A DNA stretch of 64,000 bases, taken from contig BRKX01000001.1 of NCBI GenBank assembly GCA_026008535.1, positions 72,800,317 to 72,864,316 on the forward strand. The letters are read 5' to 3'. The first letter of the stretch is position 1. Each line of letters opens with the position of its first letter. The stretch is from Perilla frutescens (taxonomy: Eukaryota > Streptophyta > Magnoliopsida > Lamiales > Lamiaceae). A model generated the notes under the pieces. That model was not told the DNA's origin, searched no databases, and saw nothing but the letters and a program-made list of their open reading frames with translations. This document shows positions 22,241 through 32,181 of the stretch, one piece after another. The translations under genes were made by a program, and so were the position numbers.

Positions 22241-22455
22241 CATACACACACACACGTATATATATATATATATATATGATTGATCAATATGTAAATTAAA
22301 CAATTTTGCTTCCACACATCGTGCCATCGCGGTGCAATACATGTGCTTGCCCCATTTTGATTGAAGCGCGCATTTCCGTGTAACAACTATACAGCTGTTA
22401 ATTATGATATATATTATATTAATTAGGAAATTGTATGAATTTGGATATATATATA

Positions 22456-23497
<1,042 letters not shown>

Positions 23498-23552
<55 letters not shown>
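23498..23552. repeat. (TA)n microsatellite, 55 bp
   Basis: TA tract on the right side of the palindromic MITE. It is 20 bp longer in unit 2 (53613-53687). Confidence 0.95.
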
Positions 23553-23555
<3 letters not shown>

Positions 23556-23881
23556 AATTCACCTCATGCACATTAACAACGATGGAGCTCTAAGTCAAAC
23601 TTCTAAAACTTCACAGATTATATATTGGAATAAAAAAAGTTGTTCGTGAAAGATATATAATTAGACAATGTGGTGCTTTGTATTTGTGCGCACAGCATAT
23701 TAATTAGCACATCTATTAATTAAATACGATTGTACTATTATTAATCATATTTTGCCAAATTTATATCTCTAATAATACTTCACTTCATAGTTAATGATAC
23801 TGAAACTTCACAGTTAATGATACTTCACACATAGTGATACTTTACTTTATACCTAGTGATACCCGAGTGGCCGAACGTGGG

Positions 23882-24235
23882 GAGAAAATTATATTTTCAG
23901 TCCCATAGGACATGACCCTCTCCAATTTTGGTCTCATACGAACTAATTTGGTCCTTTTTCGATTTTATGAAACTGGAGAGGGCCATGTCCTATGGGACTG
24001 AAAATTTAATTTTCGATTTTCATCCAAAAAGCAATATAATTGGTCCAACGAATTATGCTTCTTATGGGACTAAAACTACATTTTAGTCTGGAACTGAAAT
24101 TGCATATCAGTTTAACAGAAAACGTAATGGTAGAACTATTTTTGCATGTTTTGGTCGAATGGGACCAAATTAGTTTGTATGGGACTAATATCGGAGAGGG
24201 CCATGTCCTATGGAACTGAAAATGCAATTTTCTCC
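23882..24235. mobile_element. Mutator-type MITE with 9-bp target duplication (354 bp)
   Basis: Terminal inverted repeats GAGAAAATTATATTTTCAG ... CAGTCCCATAGGACATG and, reversed from the right, GGAGAAAATTGCATTTTCAG ... CAGTTCCATAGGACATGG. Direct repeats GAACGTGGG (23873-23881) and GAGCGTGGG (24236-24244) match at 8 of 9 positions, the target duplication length of Mutator-like elements. Non-coding. Confidence 0.75.
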
Positions 24236-24244
24236 GAGCGTGGG

Positions 24245-24975
24245 CGGGTGCATGGAGCGCACGCGCCTGACTGTTTTTGCAGGTTTTGACAGGTTTGGAA
24301 GGATTTTTGGACGGGTTTAGATCCTATTTGACCCGTTTAACGTAAGAGACCCGTTAGATGGTCTCATATAAGTTTTTGTCATATCCAATATGCAATTGTA
24401 TTATTATTATTTTTAAGATGAAAATAGTTTATGCATCCAAAATAGACAACTATGTACAAGTTTGAGTTACAAAATTGTCAAAAAATTAAAGAAATCGAAT
24501 GTGCAGTATAAAATGCAACACAAAATGTGCAATAGATAATTTCAAATGAAGTTTTAGCCACCGTTGGGCTCCATCGTTTGTTCTATAAATGTTCTATAAA
24601 TAGGTTAGTACAGTCTTGTGTAATAAAAACCTGCTTTGGTTACTATGAATTGGAATAGAGTGGATCTGACTGTGATTTGTTTGATATCTCTCTCTTGTTA
24701 AACACTAAAACAAGCCATTGAAAAACTAAAGATCCAACCACAAAGAAATGACAAATGGGATCGAAAAATAATATAAAAACTCGTATAAGACCATTTGAAT
24801 CTGAATCTTGACCCGTCTGACAACTATCGAGTCGTCACCCCATTTGATACAAGGTATTCCCAGGCCATAATCTATAAATTGAGTAGTGGCGATTGATTAT
24901 GATTAACCCTAGCTAGACACTGGGTGCTTAATTCCTTCTTCCCACAGCAAGCATCATCGTAGTAACGCTGCAAAA
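24245..24975 (+). promoter_or_regulatory. P450-C upstream region with TATA box
   Basis: No gene lies between the MITE at 23882 and P450-C. TATAAATT at 24873-24880 is about 96 bp upstream of the start codon, a plausible TATA box. A second TATAAATA occurs near 24594 in a short tandem repeat (TTCTATAAATG). The upstream sequence does not resemble the P450-B promoter blocks, so the two P450s may be controlled differently. Confidence 0.5.
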
Positions 24976-26651
24976 ATGGAAGAAACTCAAACAAATCATA
25001 ATTTGATATTTCCAGCTCTCATATCCTTAATCTTTCTGTGTTCCATCACAAAATACTTCCTCAAAAAATCACCTGCAAACAAGAACCTTCCACCATCACC
25101 GCCGCGGCTGCCGATACTCGGAAACCTCCACCAAATCGGCGCTCTGCCCCGCTTCAATCTCCAACACTTGGCCGGAAAATACGGGCCGCTCACGCTTCTT
25201 CACGCCGGCCGCGTCCCCGTCCTGATCGTCTCCTCCGCCGATGGATCACGAGAGATCATGAAAACTCACGACCTCAACTTCGCAAGCAGGCCCCAGTTCA
25301 GTAAAATCAACTTCGAAAGCACCGGCGTCGTGTTCGCCCCTCACGGCGAGTACTGGCGGCAGGCGAAGCAGATCTTCGTGCTCCAGCTGCTGAGCAACAA
25401 GCGGGTTCAATCCTCCCGTTCCATCAGGGAAGAAGAAACATTACTTTTCTTGACAAAGATTGAAGAATCTGAGTCGAAGGTTGTGAATTTGAGTGAGATG
25501 TTTGCGGAGTTCACCAATGACGGGATATGCAGATCAGCCCTCGGCACGACGTACAGCCGGTCGGAAAAGGGGAAGAAGTTCATGCTTCTGATGAAGGAAC
25601 TGTCGGAGCTGTTAGGCGCTGTTCGAGTCGGCGAGTTCATACCGTGGCTCGGTTGGATCGATCGAGTGTTTGGCTATGATGAGAAAGCGAGCAGGATTGC
25701 GAGAGGGCTCGACGATTTTCTGGAGGGTGTGATTCACGAGCGCCTTGAATCTAAGAAGAGTAGTGGTCGGAGTTTGGTGGAGAAAAATGGAGAAAGTTTT
25801 CTTGACATAATGCTCGAAATCTACAATGGTGGCACTGCTGGTTATTCCATTGACAGAAGCAGCATCAAAGCAATACTTTTGGTAAGTGCATATATATATA
25901 TATGTATGTATGTATGTATATAGATAGATAGATTTCGTGTTAGACTATTGATTATTAGGATCGATCATTTTCAATCTCATTATGTGATATGTGACACACT
26001 GACACCTAGTTCATGAATATATAGGATATATTTTCTGCAGGAACTGATACCTCGGCAATATTGCTGGAGTGGGTGATGACAGAACTGTTACGACATCCTA
26101 AAGTAATGGATAAGGTGCAAAAGGAAGTGAGAGAAATTGTTAGAGACAAGAAATCGATATCAGATGATGACATAGAAAAAATGCATTACTTGAAAGCCGT
26201 GATCAAGGAGACCTTTCGTTATCACCCTCCGGTGCCTTTTCTGGTACCACGGATAGGTGAACGCGATGTGGAAGTAAATGGCTACGACGTTGCAGCCGGG
26301 ACTGTTGTGATGGTCAATGTTTGGGCCATAAGCAGGGATCCTGCATGCTGGGACGAACCAGAAAAGTTTAAGCCAGAGAGATTCTTGAACTCTTCGATAG
26401 AGTTCAAGGGTTCCAATTTCGAGTTTATCCCGTTTGGGGCTGGGAGAAGAAGTTGCCCAGGGATTGCATTTTCCATGGCTAATATTGAGCTTGTGTTAGC
26501 AAATCTCATGCAAAAATTTAACTGGAAATTGCCGGATGGAGTCGAGGTAGAAGATTTGGATGTGCGTGAATGCCCCGGTGTTCTAGCCCATAAAGATGTA
26601 CCTCTTCTTGCAATCGCCACTCAGGTAAAAATGTTGAATGTCTCATGTTAA
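24976..26651 (+). CDS. P450-C, CYP71A-like cytochrome P450 (510 aa, two exons)
   Basis: Exon 1 is 24976-25881, the phase-0 intron 25882-26024 (GTAAGT...ATATAG, with a TATG/TA repeat), exon 2 26025-26651. Exon 1 has the same 302 codons as P450-B. Landmarks: anchor (about 9-24), PPSPPRLPILGN hinge, WRQAK, AGTDTS (307-312), KETFR, PERF and canonical FGAGRRSCPG with heme Cys446. Residue 91 is Ser here and Ala in the unit 2 copy and in P450-B, so Ser is the derived state. The C-terminus extends past the usual end (LAIATQVKMLNVSC); CAG|GTAAAA at 26622-26623 could instead be a splice donor, so the last residues are less certain. An ER-bound monooxygenase, substrate unknown. It faces BAHD-E tail to tail. 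Confidence 0.92.
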
Positions 26652-27607
26652 TTTTAGTTAGTGAATTTGTACTACATGTTGAATGTCCATTGAATAATTT
26701 CAAATATGTTTGAAGTTGGTCAATCCTTGAACATGTATCTTAAACAAATCTACTTTAATATGTTCTTTACTTTAGTTGAACATCCACGAGTAAATAAAGC
26801 AATAAAAATGATACATGATATGTTTAGCCAGTCAAATAAAAGTACTTATTTGGGATGCTTAATTATTATGTACATATGGACTCCTCCATATATTGTCATT
26901 TCACCCTTACAATCCACTATTCGTGATTGGAAGGTTTTGAGATTTTAATCTGTGTCTAAAATTATTTTTTAGATCAAAATATTATATATGTGTCACACCC
27001 TTCTGTAGTATCTCAACTGACCGCCGATTGCATCACTCAATGCCACGGTGGTTGATTGCCCAACCACATAAATTGTGACACATGGTAGTTGTCAAGAAAA
27101 TTTTAGTGTGAAACTTCTAATAAAAAGTGTCTCGATTGACTTTCAACTTTTTACAATTTGATATCTGATCTTTTAACATTTTAGTAATTATGTCCCCGAG
27201 TTGAATTTTATCTAAAAAAATTGAAGGTCGATTCAAATTGCTTTCGTCAATAAAAGCAAAGGAAAGAACAAAAAATGTTTGCTAATTTTTTTTTTTTGAG
27301 TGAAATGTTTGCTATTAGGTTTCATTAAGTATATGTTGACCCTTTCCTAAAAAAAAAAAAGGTATGTGTTGACCAAGAGCGCATCATGAATATTGGCTGC
27401 GCTTGGCTAAAACACAAAAAACTAGCAAGCATTTAAACATAAAAGTTTTTATATAAAAAAAATTTACTAATGGCATGCACAGAGGCCTTGATGAGGAATC
27501 ATATATGTAATATATAGGGAGTGAACGAGCTCGTGACTGAAATATTGGGTTTGAAGATTCGCTGAATCAACCCGGCCAAAACACACACGAGTCCCAAAAA
27601 TGTATAA
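26652..27607. other. Spacer between P450-C and the BAHD-E flank
   Basis: 3' flank of P450-C, then AT-rich sequence without recognisable genes. About 27420-27600 is homologous to the 3' flank of BAHD-D. Confidence 0.5.
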
Positions 27608-27616
27608 GCTATATAA

Positions 27617-28087
27617 GAGTAAATTACATTTTTGGTCATGTAAAAATAGGGTCTAAAACTTTTAATCTCAAAATATATACAATTTTGGTTCTAAGTTTAA
27701 TTTTTCGACACTTTTCGTCCCACAGTTTATATTTCAACACTTTTAGTCCCAAAAATTAACGGACCATATTTAACATTCGTTTAGTATCTATTTTAGAGCC
27801 AAAATAATAGTACCTATTTTCGATTGAAATTTTCACTATATTCCATCTATTTTTCACCCTTAATTAGGTGGTGCAACCAAGATCAACAATATAGTTATTG
27901 TTTTGGCTCAAAAATAGGTATTTAACGGATGTTAAGTTTAGTTCGTTAGTTTTTGGGACCAAAAATATTAAAATGTAAACTATGGGACTAAAAGTGTTGA
28001 AAAAACTAACTTAGAACCAAAATTACATATTTTGGGACTAAAACTGTTTGAATTCTATTCGTACAGCACCAAAAGTATAATTTACTC
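27617..28087. mobile_element. Mutator-type MITE with 9-bp target duplication (471 bp)
   Basis: Starts GAGTAAATTACATTTTTGGT and ends, reversed, GAGTAAATTATACTTTTGGT; the inner arms also mirror (AAAATTAACGGACC / GGACC...). Direct repeats GCTATATAA (27608-27616) and GCTATATAT (28088-28096) match at 8 of 9 positions. It lies 63 bp downstream of the BAHD-E stop codon and may supply the transcript end. No ORF. Confidence 0.8.
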
Positions 28088-28149
28088 GCTATATATATTC
28101 ATTCAAAAAACATTTTCATAACAATAAATTCATCAGAAAAAAAAATATA

Positions 28150-29553
28150 TCACAAGCTGCTTCTAACATGCAAGTTTTCTACAACTTCTCGAAGGCCCTC
28201 GTTAAAGTTAGCTGCAAAAACTTCCATTTGAACCTTAGGCATCGACATCCCAATCTCAACTCCTCCATCTCTCGATTTACTAATGAAAACTGATTGCGTT
28301 GCAATAAATTTAAACATTTTTGGGTTTCCCCATCCAAAATCTACACCATAAACATCAAATTTTGGTGATCCACCAACTACAGTTGTTCGTTTTCCACCCA
28401 GAATATCTATTTCATTTAAGACGTTTTCCGAACCTTCTAAATTTCCCCAGTCACCGTCGACAACTTTTCCGACGGCCTCCTTGATCGTCTCCGCGGCCGT
28501 GACAAAACCCCCGTTCCCTTTCAGTGTTCCATGAGTCGACTGTGTGAGGACGAGTGTCAAGCAGTTGCCAAAATAGGTGTCGGGCAAGGGCGGACTCAGC
28601 TTTGCCCGACAATCAGCAGAGAAAGCAAAGTACTCCGGCTCATCATCAGCCACCGGCTCCCCCGCACCAGCCGCGGACTTGGCTATACAGCTCCACACAT
28701 ACGCAGACACCGCCACAAATGAGGAGATTCTGGTAGCGACTGCAGGTTTCCCTCTCCGATCAAAGCTCTTCAGTTTCCTCAGGACTGCCTCAGTCAGCAC
28801 AAACTTGGCTTGAACGGTTGTCGGAATCGGAGAAGTAGACGGCGGAGATGCTGGCCAACTCCCCACCTTCATTTGCTTCCAACATTTCGCGGCGAGTCTG
28901 TCGCCGTCTTGAACAAGGCTTCTGTCGTAGAAAGGCAGGAATTTATCGCCTAACGCCACCAAATGCCCGTCGCCGCCGTGGAATTTGCTGATCGAAGCCC
29001 ACGCGTGGTGGAAACGGAAGCGCGTGGTGCCGTCGCAGATGGCGTGATGGATATTGAAGCCAACGCTGATTCCCTTGTCGGGAAACAGCGTTATTTGAAT
29101 AGCAGCTACGGGTATCTCAATGAGACGGGGCGAAAAATTGGGCGGGGGCATCTGAGGGACCAAATCATGGATGTCGTTGACATCCATGAAATAGTCATCG
29201 CCTGTCAGGCGCTGATTCGAGAAATCAGCGCCTGACAAGGCGATGGTTAGGGCCACAGTGTCGCCCGCCATGTAATGAGAAACGGGCATACCGGAGGCGA
29301 GAGGGACGATGATCTTCCCTGCTAGAGGGGGAAAATGCTTGAGAGTGAGGGAGAGGGAATTTTTGAGATTGGGAACAATGTCGTTGAGGAAAAACGATTT
29401 CGAGCATGAGTGTTCGAAATCGTAGAAAAATAGGGTTTTTGTGATATGTGAGGGAAGCCATATCATGTCAGAATGCAGAAGAGGGAGAAGTAGTTGGGAA
29501 GGGGCACCTTGTGAGGCTGAGACATGGAAGATATCAACAATGTTGATCTCCAT
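28150..29553 (-). CDS. BAHD-E, BAHD acyltransferase (467 aa), anthocyanin/flavonoid-glycoside acyltransferase clade
   Basis: Intronless complete ORF, clearly paralogous to BAHD-D over its whole length (shared LFFYDFEHSCSKSFFLND and SLTLKHFPPLAGKIIVPL). Catalytic HxxxD is H170-AIC-D174, YFGNC is at 327-331 and DFGWG at 405-409, so all diagnostic motifs are intact. Residues around the catalytic His differ from BAHD-D (HHAICDGTTRF versus HHAVADGGSLF), as do the stretches near 110-140 and 225-250, so acceptor preference may have diverged. It should be a cytosolic acyl-CoA-dependent O-acyltransferase, substrate unknown. An AT repeat with TATATATA lies about 45-60 bp upstream of the ATG. Convergent with P450-C. 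Confidence 0.92.
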   Translation of the reverse strand: MEINIVDIFHVSASQGAPSQLLLPLLHSDMIWLPSHITKTLFFYDFEHSCSKSFFLNDIVPNLKNSLSLTLKHFPPLAGKIIVPLASGMPVSHYMAGDTVALTIALSGADFSNQRLTGDDYFMDVNDIHDLVPQMPPPNFSPRLIEIPVAAIQITLFPDKGISVGFNIHHAICDGTTRFRFHHAWASISKFHGGDGHLVALGDKFLPFYDRSLVQDGDRLAAKCWKQMKVGSWPASPPSTSPIPTTVQAKFVLTEAVLRKLKSFDRRGKPAVATRISSFVAVSAYVWSCIAKSAAGAGEPVADDEPEYFAFSADCRAKLSPPLPDTYFGNCLTLVLTQSTHGTLKGNGGFVTAAETIKEAVGKVVDGDWGNLEGSENVLNEIDILGGKRTTVVGGSPKFDVYGVDFGWGNPKMFKFIATQSVFISKSRDGGVEIGMSMPKVQMEVFAANFNEGLREVVENLHVRSSL

Positions 29554-30500
29554 TGAAACTCCTCAATCATGTGTTTCATAACAGATAATCATTTGATTAT
29601 ATATATATATATATGTATGTATTTGTTATCTATTTATTTATTTTTTTCAAAGGGAGACACAAGTGGCATTATTTAAATTTTTCATACATGTGCAGACACA
29701 GACTTTGACAATCAATTTAATTTAAACTATAAATAACAAACACAAATTTGCGTTTATTATACTAATAATGTTTTGGCCATGACGTTTTTTGCTATTGACA
29801 TATCTTTTAATTTTTATACGGCTGTTACAGTATCCATTGTGATTGGGTTAGATGCTTTTAATATCATAAATTTTAAGAAATGAAATTCTCTATTACACTC
29901 CCTGTGCCATTTTGATTTTTATTAAGTTTTCATACATTTTTTTTCTTCAATTTCAATTTATTTTGGTTTAGTTTAATTTTATAAATTTTATTTAGGGTTT
30001 GTTCCATTCAATTAAGGTTTATATTTATTTTTTAATATTATTGTTTTTATTTTTTAGTTAATATAATTGATTAATAGGGTTAATTGTTCCAATTTTTAGA
30101 AATAAATGTTAATTATAATTGATTATACCATAATAAATTTTATTTTTCTAATAAACATTTTTAAAATATTAAATTTAATTGTGGGGCAAAATAGTGGGAT
30201 ATAGAATGTGGACACGAGAATTTTATTCTAAACTTTAGATATATGTTATTTGCTTTTTAACGTGAGTTTAAAATTGTGCTACAAAAAACACAAACTTAAC
30301 AACATTTGAGTGTGTGGATCGGTTCTCGGACCATTAAAAATGACATTATTTTAGCTTAATTGCTTTAAGATATGTCCACATGTGTTTCTCTTACATCAAT
30401 ATCAATTTCGATTTCGTCGGAATTGGAATCGATAGATGATAAATTTTCAAAAATTATATTTTTATGGCACAATTATAAGTTCAAGTTAAAAATAAAAAAT
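29554..30500. other. AT-rich spacer upstream of BAHD-E
   Basis: Contains the BAHD-E promoter side and a (TA)n run near 29597-29614. At 29900-30220 it has A/T-rich sequence resembling other repeats in the window. G30308 versus C60443 is one of three inter-unit substitutions. No gene recognised. Confidence 0.45.
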
Positions 30501-30878
30501 GTGGATGAAATCATCCGTTACACTCTGTGCAACACTTGGTGCTACACAATTAAATATATTAATAATTTTTCTTCAATTTTTTCATTTAATTTCAATTTAT
30601 TGTGTTTTAATTTAATTTTACACATTAATTAGGGTTCATCCTACTAAATTAGGGTATATAATTAATTTTTCAATATTAAATTTTATCTTCTAATTAATAA
30701 TTGATTATTTCATAAAAAAATAATTATATATCCTAATTGGGTAGGATGAACCCAAATTAATAAGTGTAAAATTAAACTAAAGCACAATAAATTAAAATTA
30801 AATTAAAAATAGAAGAAAAATTAATAAATTTAAGTATGTAACACCATTGCACAAAGTGTAGCATAGGATTTCATCTGC
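30501..30878. mobile_element. Palindromic MITE (about 378 bp) with flanking AAAAAATGTG repeats
   Basis: The left arm GATGAAATCATCCGTTACAC ... TTAGGGTTCATCCTAC is mirrored by the right arm GTAGGATGAACCC ... GTGTAGCATAGGATTTCATC, giving almost a full-length hairpin. AAAAAATGTG directly precedes the left arm and recurs at 30879-30888, consistent with a target duplication of about 9-10 bp (Mutator-like). The exact end is ambiguous by a few bases. Confidence 0.65.
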
Positions 30879-31135
30879 AAAAAATGTGTAACTTTCGATA
30901 TTTTAAAGTGTTTTTTTTTTATTTTTTAACTCACACACTTGTCATTGTGGTATTGAGAAGATTCGATCTCGTAACTTTTGGTCTCCAAAAAACTTCCATT
31001 CCACTATTGGGTTATCCCCACCGGGACACGTCATATGACTAGTTAAACCTGAGTTTACTAAAATGTACAATTCAAAATATATCTCTAAAAAAATGGTGAT
31101 AACCCAGCTTCTCCTACATATATAAAACTGCAAAA

Positions 31136-31506
31136 ATGGAGGACATTCAAATAAATTATTAGATATTTCCATCTCTCATAATTTTCTTTCTATCGTCCAT
31201 CACAAAATACTTGTGCAAACCATCTGTAAACAAGAATCTAACAGTACCATCCCCACCAAAATTGCCAATACTCGGAAATCTTCATCTCGGCCGCCACAAT
31301 CTCCAACGATTGGCCGGAAAATACAAGCCTCTGACGCTCCTCCACATCGTCCGCGTCCCGGTCTTGCTCGTCTCCTCCACGGACGCATCCCGATAGGTCA
31401 TTAAGACTCACGATCTCAATTTCACAAGTAGGCCTAGCTCAATACCGGAAAACCAACTAGGAAATAGGAAACACAGACGTCGGGCAAAGCAGATTTTCAC
31501 ATTGTT
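31136..31506 (+). pseudogene. P450 pseudogene F, exon 1 fragment (CYP71A-like)
   Basis: Starts MEDIQINY then stops at codon 9 (TAG at 31160). The frame continues recognisably through KPSVNKNLTVPSPPKLPILG, LQRLAGKYKPLTLLH and VPVLLVSSTDASR before another stop at 31394, and on to RRAKQIFTLL, the WRQAK helix-C region, ending at a further stop near 31506. A deletion removes part of the segment between RP and WRQAK. The rest of exon 1 and all of exon 2 are gone; the sequence switches abruptly to copia. It resembles P450-C more than P450-B. It follows BAHD-E, continuing the P450/BAHD alternation. Confidence 0.9.
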
Positions 31507-32131
31507 GTAAAAGGTGTCCGCGCACCTAGATGCTAGACATTCTTGAAGAATATAACATTCCTCCACTCCATCATCGTTCATTCAGTAAACTCAGAAATTT
31601 TCGATTTATAAATAAGAAACCGATATGCCCTACTGTTAAGTGCATACCCAACAAAGATACAATCCACCATTTTATGACCGATTTTAATTTGTTTAGGAAG
31701 TGACACTTCAACCTTAGCCAAACATCCCCACACTTTGAGGTATTTGTAAGACAGGGTGCGTCTTTTTCACAACTTGTAAGGTGTTACATCCTTACCCTTA
31801 AGTGGAATCTTGTTCAAGATATAGTTAGCTATCAATATAGCTTTCCCCCACAAGTTCTGTGGTATTTCCGAATTTATCAATAAAGCGTTCATCATCTCTT
31901 TTAGAGTTCGATTTTTGCGTTTAGCAACACCATTAGACTGTGGTGAATAAGGAGCTATAGTTTGATGAATTATACCCGCTTCTGCGCATAATTATTCAAA
32001 CGGCGCAACATATTCTCCATCTCTATCACTTCGAATTGCTTTAATTTGACCGCTTAGTTGATTTTCGGCTTCATTTTTTAAGTTCTTAAAAGCTTCAATC
32101 GCCTCGTCTTTACTTCTTAAAAGATAAAGAT
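31507..32131 (-). mobile_element. Truncated Ty1-copia relic, integrase C-terminal part (unit 1 copy)
   Basis: On the minus strand it encodes, with stops, the end of the integrase core (IIHQTIAPYSPQSNGVAKRK, a copia signature) and the following segment (PLKGKDVTPYKL, LKVWGCLAKVEVSLP, CIFVGYA). It is cut on the left by pseudogene F, before reverse transcriptase, and on the right by the duplication junction. Fuller sequence is at 61642-63903. Confidence 0.88.
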
Positions 32132-32136
32132 AATAA
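32132..32136. other. Duplication junction with 5-bp microhomology AATAA
   Basis: Left of this point the sequence matches the copia relic up to 62266; right of it, the Athila-like element from 1947. The five bases AATAA occur at all three places: 1947-1951, 32132-32136 and 62267-62271. The next base outward differs on each side (C versus T before it, G versus T after it), so homology at the breakpoint is exactly 5 bp. This fits microhomology-mediated end joining or template switching rather than recombination between long repeats. Confidence 0.93.
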
Positions 32137-32181
32137 GTTTGAAAAAGAAGAAGTGGTTTATTTTGGACGGACTTACAACCG

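Noticed and set aside
28531..29235. Plus-strand frames opposite BAHD-E
   Set aside because: Shadows of the BAHD coding strand; the same pattern repeats at 58666-59370.
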